The notes under the pieces were generated by a model. It searched no databases. It saw only the letters and a list, made by a program, of their open reading frames with translations, and was not told the DNA's origin. Position numbers and translations under genes: made by a program. DNA of 64,000 bases from the NCBI RefSeq assembly GCF_014644555.1, contig NZ_BMKX01000003.1:186001-250000 (forward strand), in the 5' to 3' direction. Shown piece by piece: positions 45,055-54,375 of the stretch (the stretch's first letter is position 1; the number at the start of each line of letters is the position of its first letter). Source of the DNA: Glutamicibacter ardleyensis. GTDB lineage: Bacteria; Actinomycetota; Actinomycetes; Actinomycetales; Micrococcaceae.

Positions 45055-47385
45055 GTGAAGTCAGTACATGCGTTGTTGGATCCGTTTAACCGCCAAAACG
45101 ATCCCGAAGCGGTGATTCACCGCAGAACCGTTGCGGCAAAAGACGAAATCACCGCGCCCTGGCCGCTCTGGCTCCACGATTCGGTACGCGAAACCTTCGA
45201 AGGTCTTGGCATTGCGCACCCCTGGCTTCATCAGGTGCAAGCGGCAGAATCAATTCATGCTGGAAACCACACAATCATTTCTACTGGCACCGCGTCAGGC
45301 AAATCTCTGGCCTATCTGATGCCGGGCATCGATCTGTTATACCGCACCCGAGAAACCGGGGCGAATGACGCTGCAGCCCAGGGAACGATCTTGTATATCT
45401 GCCCCACCAAGGCGTTAGCGGCAGACCAATTAGCTTCAGTCCAAGCCTTAGCCGTGCCCGGGGTTCGCGCGTCCAGCTACGACGGCGATACCGACCAAGG
45501 CACCCGCGCTTGGGTCAGGCAACACGCAAATTTTGTGTTCACCAATCCGGACATGTTGCATCGCGGGATCCTGTCCAATCATCAGGCCTGGTCACGTTTC
45601 TTCAAACGACTGCGCTACGTGGTCATCGACGAAGCGCATTCCTATCGTGGCGTTTTCGGTGCGCATGTGGCGAACCTGATGCGCCGGCTACGACGCATCT
45701 GCACTCACTACGGAAACGACCCGATATTTATCGGAGCCTCCGCCACTAGCTCGGATCCGGAACAATCATTTTCGCGGCTTATTGGGGCGCCAGCTACCGC
45801 GGTCACCCACGATTTCTCGGCGTCAGGTGAGCTGGTCATCGGACTATGGGAGCCACCGTTAACCGATAGAACTGGGGAAAACGGGGCGCCAGTTCGCCGT
45901 ACGGCCATTGCCGAAAGCGCTTCGATCCTCACAGATTTGATGGCTGAGCATGTGCGGAGCATCGTTTTCATCAAGTCCCGTCGTGGTGCTGAAACCATCG
46001 CAACGTTAACACGTAAGCACCTGGAGAAGTTTGCCCCGGAACTTAGCGTGCGGCTTGCAGCCTATCGCTCAGGGTATCTACCGGCCGAGCGGCGCGAAGT
46101 TGAAAAGCAACTACGCTCCGGTCAACTGCTTGGGGTGACTTCCACCTCTGCCTTAGAGCTCGGGATTGACATCGCTGGTTTGGATGCTGTGGTGGTCGCC
46201 GGTTGGCCTGGTACTCGCGCCTCGTTCTTCCAACAAATTGGCCGTGCCGGGCGCAGCGGACAAGATGCTCTTGCAATTTTTGTGGCCGCCGAAGATCCAT
46301 TAGATACCTATCTGGTTCATCATCCCGAGGCGATCTTTGAGCTCGGAGTCGAAGCGACGGTATTTGATCCGCAGAATAAGTACGTACTCAGCGGACACCT
46401 CTGTGCCGCAGCGCAAGAACATCCGTTGCGTCCCGAAGAGCTAGAACTTTTTGGCCCACAGACCGAAGAATTATTGGACTCGCTGGTGCAGCGTGGATAC
46501 CTTCGTCGGCGTCCGGCTGGATGGTTTTGGACTCATCCGCAACATGCTGCTTCGATGTTTTCGATACGCGCCGATGGCGGGGGCCCGGTCGATATTATCG
46601 ATGCTGATACCGGTGCCCTGCTGGGAACGATGGATTCACCTCAAACGCATTATCAGGCTCACCCGGGAGCCATCTATGTTCATCAAGGTGCAAGCTACCA
46701 TGTCGAAGAACTCGACGAACAAAATCATGTGGTCGTAGTCAGCCGCGTGAACCCTGACTATTACACCACCGCTCGTGACCTGACCACGGTAGCTGTGCAT
46801 TCTGAGGAACGCACCAGTAAACATCAAGAACTAAACGTATTCTTCGGAGAAGTCACCGTCACCACGCAAGTGGTCTCCTTTCAACGTAAATCGGTCGCCT
46901 CCAATGAAGTGCTCTCCGAAGAACCGTTGGAATTAGAAGCCCGCGAGCTACACACGAAGTCAGTATGGTTCACGCTCACCGAGCAACGCCTGCTCCAGGC
47001 AGGGCTTACGGTGGATCAGTTCCCCGGAGCCCTGCATGCAGCCGAACATGCAATGATCGGTTTGCTTCCATTGGTAGCTACCTCCGATAGGTGGGATATC
47101 GGTGGGGTGTCCACCGCACTGCACATGGACACCGGTCATCCCACGATCTTCGTCTATGACGCGCAACCGGGAGGCGCTGGATTCGCTGAACGCGGTTTCG
47201 AACGATTCCTCGATTGGGTCCGCGCGACTCGTGACGCCATTACCTCTTGTGAATGCGCACATGGTTGCCCCAGTTGTGTCCAGTCGCCAAAGTGTGGAAA
47301 TCGAAATAATCCTTTGGACAAGCACGGGGCGGTACTCTTGCTCAATATTGTGCTGCGGGATATTGAACCGGCTCATCACCGCTGA
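45055..47385 (+). CDS. DEAD/DEAH-box helicase, MrfA/YprA type (DUF1998)
   Basis: A 776-residue superfamily 2 helicase. Walker A is STGTASGKSLAYLMP (about residue 80), and the Walker B/DEAH box is YVVIDEAHSYRGVFG. Motif III is FIGASATSSDPEQ, and the C-terminal helicase motif VI is FFQQIGRAGRSGQ. The end holds a DUF1998-type domain with four Cys (CECAHGCPSCVQSPKCGN), probably zinc-binding. Bacillus MrfA of this family acts in excision repair of mitomycin damage. GTG 45055 start. Its stop overlaps the convergent Tad operon by ten bases. Confidence 0.92.
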   Translation: MKSVHALLDPFNRQNDPEAVIHRRTVAAKDEITAPWPLWLHDSVRETFEGLGIAHPWLHQVQAAESIHAGNHTIISTGTASGKSLAYLMPGIDLLYRTRETGANDAAAQGTILYICPTKALAADQLASVQALAVPGVRASSYDGDTDQGTRAWVRQHANFVFTNPDMLHRGILSNHQAWSRFFKRLRYVVIDEAHSYRGVFGAHVANLMRRLRRICTHYGNDPIFIGASATSSDPEQSFSRLIGAPATAVTHDFSASGELVIGLWEPPLTDRTGENGAPVRRTAIAESASILTDLMAEHVRSIVFIKSRRGAETIATLTRKHLEKFAPELSVRLAAYRSGYLPAERREVEKQLRSGQLLGVTSTSALELGIDIAGLDAVVVAGWPGTRASFFQQIGRAGRSGQDALAIFVAAEDPLDTYLVHHPEAIFELGVEATVFDPQNKYVLSGHLCAAAQEHPLRPEELELFGPQTEELLDSLVQRGYLRRRPAGWFWTHPQHAASMFSIRADGGGPVDIIDADTGALLGTMDSPQTHYQAHPGAIYVHQGASYHVEELDEQNHVVVVSRVNPDYYTTARDLTTVAVHSEERTSKHQELNVFFGEVTVTTQVVSFQRKSVASNEVLSEEPLELEARELHTKSVWFTLTEQRLLQAGLTVDQFPGALHAAEHAMIGLLPLVATSDRWDIGGVSTALHMDTGHPTIFVYDAQPGGAGFAERGFERFLDWVRATRDAITSCECAHGCPSCVQSPKCGNRNNPLDKHGAVLLLNIVLRDIEPAHHR

Positions 47386-47765
47386 TCTAATGGTGGTGCT
47401 CCGGCGCGGGCGCGCGCCGTGGCATCAAACAACTGCACATCCAGGGCAGTGAAGTTCACTGGAACGCTCACGGTGACGCGCACCGAAGTCCCGTCGGCTT
47501 CCACCGCGCAGGACTGGAGCAGGGCGTCATTTTCTGCAGAAACACTCCCGGCGATACCGCAGGGGTCTCCCGCGCGCAGTCCCCTGGCGGTATCCGCGGC
47601 AGCTAAGGCAGCCAAATCAGCTGCAGATGCTGCGCGCATCGAGGCGTGAGTGGCCGCAGTCCAAAGCAGTACTGCACACGTCAGGATGATCGCCACGGCG
47701 ACCAGAGCGGTAACCGTCACGGTTCCGTTGCCGCTCTCGTCTTTCAGAAAATGTAGCCCGCTCAT
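47376..47765 (-). CDS. Rv3654c/TadE-like pilin-related protein
   Basis: A 129-residue secreted-type protein. A short basic leader ending in ESGNGT precedes a membrane helix (VTVTALVAVAIILTCAVLLW), then a domain with two Cys. It fits the helicase/secretion neighbourhood TadE-like (Rv3654c) family. Unlike its two neighbours, it lacks the Glu at position +5 of the usual prepilin motif. ATG 47765 overlaps the tadE stop by ATGA. Last gene of the Tad operon. Confidence 0.82.
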   Translation of the reverse strand: MSGLHFLKDESGNGTVTVTALVAVAIILTCAVLLWTAATHASMRAASAADLAALAAADTARGLRAGDPCGIAGSVSAENDALLQSCAVEADGTSVRVTVSVPVNFTALDVQLFDATARARAGAPPLDQR

Positions 47766-48097
47766 TCCAACACCACGCTTGCCTCGCCTCGTACCTTTAC
47801 CTCTCCAAGCAACGGGATACTTACTGACTTGGTGACGTGAACATTCGAGTATCCGCCGGCGGTGGACACCGAATACGTTGCGTCGTGACCGGCCAATCTG
47901 ACACCGCTGGAGCGCACCACCGAATTTTCCTCACCGCGTGCCAACTCTCTAGCCATGGCGGCAGCGGCCTGTTGCACTTGGATTTGCTTCATACCCAGCA
48001 CCCCGAGACACAATAACAACGATAAAAATACGGCGACGGCCGGCAGTAGTACCGCAAATTCTGCGGTACTACTGCCTCGCTCATCATTGAGGTTCAT
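47762..48097 (-). CDS. tadE: TadE-family pseudopilin
   Basis: A 111-residue pilin-like protein. The N terminus DERGSSTAEFAVLLPAVAVF contains a prepilin-peptidase site (G^S, Glu at +5 of the mature form) followed by one hydrophobic helix. TadE-like minor pilins take part in Flp pilus assembly. Four bases follow the DUF4244 stop and its own stop overlaps the next start by ATGA. Confidence 0.9.
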   Translation of the reverse strand: MNLNDERGSSTAEFAVLLPAVAVFLSLLLCLGVLGMKQIQVQQAAAAMARELARGEENSVVRSSGVRLAGHDATYSVSTAGGYSNVHVTKSVSIPLLGEVKVRGEASVVLE

Positions 48098-48100
48098 GGC

Positions 48101-48283
48101 CTAGAGAGACAACGCTTTGCTAATCAGCCCCATGAGCATGCCACGCACATCCCCACTAGATAAGATGCTGATCAGCAATCCTGCGAATGCCACGGCGGCC
48201 AGAGTAACCATGGCGAACTCTGCGGTAGTTGAACCTTCTTCGTCGGCGAGACGCTCGGAAATTAAAGATTCCAGTCGTTTCAT
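48101..48283 (-). CDS. flp: Flp-type major pilin (DUF4244)
   Basis: A 60-residue pilin. The short leader MKRLESLISERLADEEG is followed by STTAEFAMVTLAAVAFAG, with cleavage expected after Gly and Glu at +5, as for Flp pilins. ATG 48283 is chosen for AAAGGA at six bases; the longer frame from 48298 overlaps this ribosome site. It is the likely structural subunit of the filament made by TadA/B/C. A 112-base gap precedes it, so it may have its own promoter. Confidence 0.88.
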   Translation of the reverse strand: MKRLESLISERLADEEGSTTAEFAMVTLAAVAFAGLLISILSSGDVRGMLMGLISKALSL

Positions 48284-48395
48284 GATGTGTCCTTTCATTG
48301 GTTCCCAAATGCGAATTATTTGGGGGTAGTGATTTCAGCTTGAGTGAGATTTACGGGTGGCGTCCTAGGTTGCTTCCAAGCTGGGGATTACTTCG

Positions 48396-48929
48396 CTACA
48401 ACCCCGGCAGCAGGGCAATAATCAGCGGCACGACGCCTAAGGCAATGAATGCTGGCAGAGCGCACGCGCCCAATGGCAGGACAAGTCTGGTGCCAAATTG
48501 TGCTCCAAGACGGGCGACTCTTTGGCTTCGTTCGCGGCGCTTTAGGGACGCCGCATTGCGCAATAGGCTTGCCGCGGGTGCCCCTGTCACGTGAGCGAAA
48601 CGCAAAGCCTTTTCAAGGGGATGCAGCCACGGCGGGACCGAATGCCAGGCTTTGTCCCACTCCATGTTCATTTCCAAACAACGCGCCACCGTGCACAGCT
48701 GCTCGCTGTGTGGCACGCTTCGGCCAAGCGTGTCCAGAATTTCCTTGATTGGCATGCCAGAATCCAGCAAGCTCGCGCTGACATCCAGAATCAATTCGGA
48801 AGGGTGATTGTGAGCTTCCGTGGTCTTGTTGCGCTCCCTCTTCAGGTTTTTTGCCGGTGCCTTGCTCGCTGAGGGGATGAATAGGAGCAGTACCGCAACG
48901 AGAACACAACAGCATGCGAAAAGAATCAT
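48396..48929 (-). CDS. tadC: TadC-like type II/IV secretion F-domain protein
   Basis: A 177-residue platform protein. An N-terminal membrane helix (LFACCCVLVAVLLLFIPSA) is followed by a cytoplasmic four-helix T2SSF domain (LDVSASLLDSGMPIKEILDT) and C-terminal segments (LVLPLGACALPAFIALG, VVPLIIALLPGL). ATG 48929 overlaps the tadB stop (ATGA), so the longer frame from 49031 is rejected. It forms, with TadB, the inner-membrane platform of the Flp pilus machine. Confidence 0.85.
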   Translation of the reverse strand: MILFACCCVLVAVLLLFIPSASKAPAKNLKRERNKTTEAHNHPSELILDVSASLLDSGMPIKEILDTLGRSVPHSEQLCTVARCLEMNMEWDKAWHSVPPWLHPLEKALRFAHVTGAPAASLLRNAASLKRRERSQRVARLGAQFGTRLVLPLGACALPAFIALGVVPLIIALLPGL

Positions 48930-49615
48930 TGCAGTGCTGCTTTCGTTGTCGTGCGCAACAGGTATCGACACCACAGCCGGTTCAGTAACCATAGGGTCAG
49001 GCCGGCTGCCACGCTCAGTTGGGCCGCCCACGATGTGCTCAGCGCCCCGAGTACGTCAATCCCCAAAAGCATTCCTGCACCAAATCCCACAAGTGGTAGC
49101 CACGTCAGTAATTTGGTGGTTGCTTTGGGCCCGGCCATCGCAGCATCAAAAGCTTGAGACGCAACCAAATCAGCTTCCAAATCATCTGCCAAGCGTTCGA
49201 GTACCTCGGCAAGGCTGGCGCCACTACGTTCGGATACTTGTAAACACCAATGCAGACGACGCACGCTCGATTGCTCGGTGCCAGAAAGGTTATTGGAGGA
49301 GGATTTGTGGGCCCCAAGTCGGTGCATCGCTCGTAATTGATGAAGCGCTTGATGCACTGGGCATTGGCTTTGTTCCGCGGTTAGTAGGGCGTCAACGGCT
49401 GGATAAAAAGTCAGTCCGCTGCGCACCAACGCTGCAAGTTCGCGGATAGTTCGGGCATCTTCAGCCAACAAATTTTTTGGCTCGCCACGTCGTCGTAAAA
49501 GCCCTCGACTGTCGAAGTTTCGCCGGATAGTCCCGGACTTGATCTGCTCGGTACTTCGCGGAAACCAAAGCCAGAAAGCGAGCACACCTAACAAAAAGAT
49601 CACCACGAGAATCAC
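48926..49615 (-). CDS. tadB: TadB-like inner-membrane platform protein
   Basis: A 229-residue protein with an N-terminal helix (LVVIFLLGVLAFWLWFP), a cytoplasmic T2SSF domain (IRELAALVRSGLTFYPAVDA; LHWCLQVSERSGASLAEVLERLADDLEA) and two C-terminal membrane segments (LLTWLPLVGFGAGMLLG, AAGLTLWLLNRLW). GTG 49615 overlaps the tadA stop by GTGA. It pairs with TadC. Confidence 0.88.
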   Translation of the reverse strand: MILVVIFLLGVLAFWLWFPRSTEQIKSGTIRRNFDSRGLLRRRGEPKNLLAEDARTIRELAALVRSGLTFYPAVDALLTAEQSQCPVHQALHQLRAMHRLGAHKSSSNNLSGTEQSSVRRLHWCLQVSERSGASLAEVLERLADDLEADLVASQAFDAAMAGPKATTKLLTWLPLVGFGAGMLLGIDVLGALSTSWAAQLSVAAGLTLWLLNRLWCRYLLRTTTKAALQ

Positions 49616-50844
49616 CTTGCGCCGTCTGCTAAGGCTTCGACAATCGCTTTCAACGTGTTCGCCCCAACTTTCTGTTCAAGCAATGGCATAAAAGAACTAT
49701 CAATGGCATCAGTTCGTTGGGTGTCAATGACCGTGTCCACACGCATATGTCCGTCCCGATCCGTGCCCAAAATCCCTAGAGCCACGGGGCCACGCCGCCC
49801 CTGAGGACCACGTGACATATGGATCACAAGATCAAGTGCGCTGCTCGCCTGAAGTGCTGTGGCTTGCAGGTTCCAGCCAGCTAGTGCACCGAGGGCCGCC
49901 AAGCGGGCGGGAACAGCTTCGGGATTATTTGCGTGTAATGTTCCTGCCGCGCCTTGATGTCCGGTGTTCATCGCTGCCAAGAAGTCTCTGATTTCAGCTC
50001 CGCGACACTCTCCGACAATTAAGCGGTCAGGTCGCATACGTAGGGCTTGGATCACGAGGTCGCGTAGCTCGATGGTGCCGGCGGCTTCGACATTCGCTGC
50101 GCGGGTTTGCATGCTTACAACGTGGTGGTGATCGACTTGGAGTTCTTGGGAGTCTTCCACCACGATGATGCGTTGACCCTGATGGGCTAAGGAAAGCATC
50201 GCTTGGAGCAAAGTGGTCTTGCCACTGCCGGTGCCGCCAGTGATCAGAAAGTTTAGTTCTCGCCTCATGATTTCTTCGAGCAGAGGACGCCACCAACTAG
50301 CAGTATTTTCCAGCACCCCGCTCAGATCTAAGGCCTGAGTTTTCTTCACACGTATCGAAATTAAGGGTCCTTGGGTCGCAATCGGAGGCAGAACTGCATG
50401 GACTCGATAGTGTTTTAAACTCATATCCATAAACGGGCTTGCATCATCTAGTCGGCGCCCGGATAACGTCGCAAGGTGTACGGCTAGCCTGCGCACCTGT
50501 TCTGCTGATCCAAAGACATAGTCGGTCAGTTCTAGACCACGTGGTGAGTCGGTCCATACCCGGCCCTGCCCATCAACCAGAACATCGGTGACCTCTGGCA
50601 ATTGTGCGAATGGCTCAAGAACGGACAGCCCGGTAACTTCGTCTTGAAGGGCCTTCAACGATTCGGCAGCTCCAGAAGATCCCAAGGCAGCGCCAGAGTC
50701 CTGTACGGCACCGGCGAGCGCCACAGCATCTAGCTGTCCCCCGCTGGCCATCGCACGTTGCCGTACGGATTCGAGAATCCGAGCATCAACTTCACGCCGG
50801 TTTGGACGACCCGTGCCTTGTGCACTATGTTTGCCCGGGCTCAT
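49612..50844 (-). CDS. tadA: TadA/CpaF-type secretion ATPase
   Basis: A 410-residue hexameric ATPase driving Flp pilus assembly. Walker A is ITGGTGSGKTTLLQAMLSL (about residue 200), the Asp box is RIIVVEDSQELQ, and Walker B/His box follow in RPDRLIVGECRGAEIRDFLAAMNTGHQGAAGTLHAN. The N-terminal domain includes VTDVLVDGQGRVWTD. ATG 50844 overlaps the ssd stop by ATGA. All motifs look active. Confidence 0.94.
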   Translation of the reverse strand: MSPGKHSAQGTGRPNRREVDARILESVRQRAMASGGQLDAVALAGAVQDSGAALGSSGAAESLKALQDEVTGLSVLEPFAQLPEVTDVLVDGQGRVWTDSPRGLELTDYVFGSAEQVRRLAVHLATLSGRRLDDASPFMDMSLKHYRVHAVLPPIATQGPLISIRVKKTQALDLSGVLENTASWWRPLLEEIMRRELNFLITGGTGSGKTTLLQAMLSLAHQGQRIIVVEDSQELQVDHHHVVSMQTRAANVEAAGTIELRDLVIQALRMRPDRLIVGECRGAEIRDFLAAMNTGHQGAAGTLHANNPEAVPARLAALGALAGWNLQATALQASSALDLVIHMSRGPQGRRGPVALGILGTDRDGHMRVDTVIDTQRTDAIDSSFMPLLEQKVGANTLKAIVEALADGAR

Positions 50845-51956
50845 GTTTCAGTCGCCTCTTTCTGCGGTAAAAGTCGCAGATCCGCGATATTCTGGCGAAC
50901 TTTTCGAGATCGCAAGATATCAAAGAGCGCCCCACGCTGAAGAACGCGAGTAATCTTTGGCAGGCTACAAAAGTGGCCTAGATATGCACTACTTGCCGGA
51001 ATTGAGTTCCGTAGATTTCTCGGACCGCACACAATGTGGGAGGTAATCGGGGGTTTACTACTGTCATCGCAGGTAAGGACTTCATGATCAATGAACTGTT
51101 CAATCACCGCATGTTGTGGATGTAAGGCGCGTCCGGTGTCGACGACGAGTAAGTCAAAGCCTTGCCTGGCAGCGGCCAATAAGCGAACCACCAATTGTTC
51201 ATCCACTCCGGCGCAGCTGGCGTTTGGGGACCATGTCAGCACGGCGGTGTCCTGCAAATATGGAAGTGTGTCCACTAGTTGATGCGGTGCAAGTGCACCA
51301 CCGGAACTACGTAGCTCCTCCCACCCGATTCCTGTAGGCGGGTCCAACGTCAGTCGAGGCCATAACCCGGTGGAATGTGGATCTAAATCAATGAGTAAGC
51401 TCTTTTGCCCACTCAACGTGCCAGCATGGGCGATGAGTGCAGCTAAGGTGCTGGTGCCTACCCCTCCAGCAAGGGATGCCAAGGACAGACAGTGAGCTTG
51501 TCCCGATCGCATCCCCCACAGTCCTAGATATTCTCCCAACCAATGGTGTGCGCTGGGTAAAATGGCAACCCGAGCGCGCGGAATCCTGCTTGCCACCGAC
51601 CAGAGCTGTTGGTCATCTTCTTCGAAGCCAAGAATGACGTCACATAGTCCAGGAAAATCCAACGCGTCATCAGCCATATCAGCACCCCAAAGCACTGGGC
51701 CATGACCTGCAGCGGGCAGATCTTTCAGCTCGGCACACTGGTGGATACGCACCGCGGCGCCCAACGCGATCAAGGCACAGCTTTCAATCAGCCGCACATC
51801 GTTACTGACCAAAGTGCACACCAGTTCTTCTGCCTGCTCACGCTCTGGTTTCACCAGGACAAGTTTTTGGTCCTGAAGCGTTTGTTCGGTAGCCACGAAG
51901 CGTGAATCACTTGGAACCTGCGGTATGCCAATACCAGGGAAAGATAACCAATTCAT
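50841..51956 (-). CDS. ssd: Septum-site determining protein / TadZ-CpaE-like MinD-type ATPase
   Basis: A 371-residue MinD/ParA-fold protein. The deviant Walker A is ASLAGGVGTSTLAALIAHAG, which lacks the usual signature Lys, and LLIDLDPHSTGLWPRL is the following strand. The N-terminal 150 residues form a receiver-like domain. In mycobacteria the orthologue (Ssd) inhibits septation and heads the Tad operon as here; TadZ/CpaE anchors pili at the pole. First gene of the pilus operon, with a divergent polymerase gene on the other side. Confidence 0.88.
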   Translation of the reverse strand: MNWLSFPGIGIPQVPSDSRFVATEQTLQDQKLVLVKPEREQAEELVCTLVSNDVRLIESCALIALGAAVRIHQCAELKDLPAAGHGPVLWGADMADDALDFPGLCDVILGFEEDDQQLWSVASRIPRARVAILPSAHHWLGEYLGLWGMRSGQAHCLSLASLAGGVGTSTLAALIAHAGTLSGQKSLLIDLDPHSTGLWPRLTLDPPTGIGWEELRSSGGALAPHQLVDTLPYLQDTAVLTWSPNASCAGVDEQLVVRLLAAARQGFDLLVVDTGRALHPQHAVIEQFIDHEVLTCDDSSKPPITSHIVCGPRNLRNSIPASSAYLGHFCSLPKITRVLQRGALFDILRSRKVRQNIADLRLLPQKEATET

Positions 51957-52043
51957 AGTTGAACGGTGACATCGTTTTGTACAGTGCCGGGCGCACCCCT
52001 AGCAAACTGGGGATATTGTCCTTGGACAATGCACAATAGAGCC

Positions 52044-53693
52044 ATGAGCATGCTTGCCTTTATCGGCGCAGACCCCGAAGGCTACGCCATCCTCGAACTG
52101 CGTCAGGCCCACAACGGTGCACCGGTCATCCCGGCCAGGTTGGTGTCCGCAACGGATTTTCCAATGGCCGTACGCACCATTGAAGACGAGCATTCTCCCC
52201 GGTGGATCATGTTGCGCACCACCCCGTGGATGCAGCCACTTTTGGCGCACGGTGTCTTCCTTGCCAAGGCACATATTCTTTCGCTTGCCCAAAGGATTTT
52301 GCATCGCAGCCCACTGAGCTCCGGTGCGTTAGATGATTTTGATGTAGATAGCCCGAATGCTCCGATACTCCGGCCAAATCAAGATGCACTGTTTGATTCT
52401 CCGGTTACCGGGGAAAGCCTCGATGACCTCGTTTCTATGTATCTGGCCCAGCGCCAGGCGCTACCTACCGAGAAGTCCGCGCGCAAACGGCTTGAACTAC
52501 TTATTCATGCCGAGTCCGTGGGTGCGCTGGTAGCCTGCGAAATGGAACATACGGGATTAGCCTGGGATGAAAAAGCACATCGCGAATTATTGCGCGAGAA
52601 GCTGGGGCCCGCAGTAGGCGAGGGGACACGTCCGGTAAAACTAGCGCAGTTAGCCCAGTCTTTAGCCCACGCGCTGAACAGTCCTGGTCTGAACCCCGAT
52701 TCCCCACGGGAACTTCTTCGTGCACTGCACCGTGCGGGATTTGCGGTTCAATCGGTCCGTGTCTGGGAATTAGAACAACTTAAACATCCACTTATCGAGC
52801 AGGTTTTAGAGTATAAAAAACTTTCTCGCTTAGCTAGTACTCATGGAGATGAGTGGCTAGACCAATGGGTCACCGAGGGACGTTTCCACCCGCATTACAT
52901 CTTAGGGACGGTCGCCTCTGGTCGGTGGGCTGCCAGTGGCGGCGGGGCTTTACAACTCCCCCACTCGATCCGCCAGGTCGTTCGAACTCCCGTGGGGCGA
53001 ACCTTTGTCATTGCCGACGGACGGCAACTTGAACCACGCATTCTTGCTGCAATCTCCCAAGACCGTCAGCTCCAAGAGGCAGGCCAACAAGATGACCTGT
53101 ATCAGTGGCTTATCAACGCGAAACTTGTCTCCGACCGCAATGAGGCAAAGTTGGGGATGCTCTCGGTTATTTACGGGGGCGGTGGTGGCACCTCAGGTGC
53201 GGTAGGCGCGGCGTTGAAGAAGAACTTCCCACAGGCGATGGCCTATGTTGATCAGGCGGCGAAAGCCGGCGAACGCGGTCAAGGGGTGCAAAGCTGGTTA
53301 GGTCGGGGCTGCCCACCGGCGGACGAAGCTTGGATACAGGCCCAGCGAGCCACCCACGATGGGGCCGGGCAGCGAGCTGCGGACGCGGCGGCACGTTCAC
53401 GCGGCAGATTCACACGGAACTTCGTGGTGCAATCAACCGCGGCGGAATGGGCTCTGGTGTGGCTAGGCCACGCCCGGCATCTGATTCGGCAGGCCGGATG
53501 GGGCGACACTTGCCAGCAAGTGTTTTTTGTTCATGACGAAGCGGTCTTTGAATGCCCGGTGGAATTGGCTCCGCAGCTAGGTGAATTAGTGCGCCACGCG
53601 GCATTGCTCGCCGGACGTACTCTCTTTGGAGAGCACAGCCCCAACTTCCCGGTCAGTGTCGGAATCTCGCAGAACTACGCTGAAGGCAAGTAA
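52044..53693 (+). CDS. Pol I-like (family A) DNA polymerase, stand-alone
   Basis: A 549-residue protein usually named bifunctional 3'-5' exonuclease/DNA polymerase. The polymerase motifs are seen: motif A FVIADGRQLEPRILAAIS, motif B DRNEAKLGMLSVIYGGG and motif C QVFFVHDEAVFEC. The N-terminal 190 residues show no DxE exonuclease motif. ATG 52044 is preferred, since the family starts there; GTG 51966 adds a non-conserved leader. It is separate from the main replicative polymerases and its role is unknown; repair is likely. Confidence 0.85.
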   Translation: MSMLAFIGADPEGYAILELRQAHNGAPVIPARLVSATDFPMAVRTIEDEHSPRWIMLRTTPWMQPLLAHGVFLAKAHILSLAQRILHRSPLSSGALDDFDVDSPNAPILRPNQDALFDSPVTGESLDDLVSMYLAQRQALPTEKSARKRLELLIHAESVGALVACEMEHTGLAWDEKAHRELLREKLGPAVGEGTRPVKLAQLAQSLAHALNSPGLNPDSPRELLRALHRAGFAVQSVRVWELEQLKHPLIEQVLEYKKLSRLASTHGDEWLDQWVTEGRFHPHYILGTVASGRWAASGGGALQLPHSIRQVVRTPVGRTFVIADGRQLEPRILAAISQDRQLQEAGQQDDLYQWLINAKLVSDRNEAKLGMLSVIYGGGGGTSGAVGAALKKNFPQAMAYVDQAAKAGERGQGVQSWLGRGCPPADEAWIQAQRATHDGAGQRAADAAARSRGRFTRNFVVQSTAAEWALVWLGHARHLIRQAGWGDTCQQVFFVHDEAVFECPVELAPQLGELVRHAALLAGRTLFGEHSPNFPVSVGISQNYAEGK

Positions 53694-53697
53694 CTGG

Positions 53698-54375
53698 CTA
53701 GCCCATCATGATTTCGCGTTGCCTGTTCCACGGCTTGTTCCAGCCCAACTCATCAAATAAGCGATCAAGCACAATGGCAGTAAATCCCCAGATCAAATGG
53801 CCCTCATATTCGAAGGCCGGGGATTTGAAGCGTTGTGCACCGCGGCGCACTACCGCGGTCAGCCGGTTATGCGGATTGAGCAGATGCGCCACGGGTACGC
53901 GGAACACATCCGCACTTTCACGCAGATCAGCCGCGTAAACCTTGGATTCGGTGTGCCACCAGCCGATCACCGGCGTGACGAGGAAACTCGATACCGGAAG
54001 TTCCGTCTCGGTCAGCTGACCGAGCACCTCAATCCCGGAGGTCTGAACTCCGGTCTCCTCCCATGCTTCGCGTAAGGCCGCAGCAACCGCTGAACCGTCC
54101 TCCGGGTCCACACCGCCACCTGGGAAGGCGACCTGCCCGGCGTGTTTGCGTAATGTTGAAGCGCGTTCAACAAAGAGCAAGTCAAGGTCTTGGGCCTTGG
54201 AATTTTCCCCCACCGCCTCCGCGGTGGCTGATCCGAAGAGGATGAGTACCGCCGCTTTACGCACGCTGTTGGCATCCAGCTGTGCAAAGACCCAATCCTT
54301 GGAAAGTTTGGTCGTGGAGCCCTTGCTTTGCTCGTGGGTGGCGATCACCTTTGCCAACTCTGTGCGTGCACTCAT
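53698..54375 (-). CDS. NUDIX hydrolase, CoA pyrophosphatase type
   Basis: A 225-residue enzyme of the NUDT7/NUDT8-like group, which cleaves CoA and acyl-CoA esters to 4'-phosphopantetheine products. The NUDIX box [20 protein letters not shown], followed by ETGV, is intact, and the upstream [11 protein letters not shown] is the CoA-hydrolase signature. ATG 54375 overlaps the nth stop by ATGA. Convergent with the polymerase gene, four bases apart. Confidence 0.9.
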   Translation of the reverse strand: MSARTELAKVIATHEQSKGSTTKLSKDWVFAQLDANSVRKAAVLILFGSATAEAVGENSKAQDLDLLFVERASTLRKHAGQVAFPGGGVDPEDGSAVAAALREAWEETGVQTSGIEVLGQLTETELPVSSFLVTPVIGWWHTESKVYAADLRESADVFRVPVAHLLNPHNRLTAVVRRGAQRFKSPAFEYEGHLIWGFTAIVLDRLFDELGWNKPWNRQREIMMG

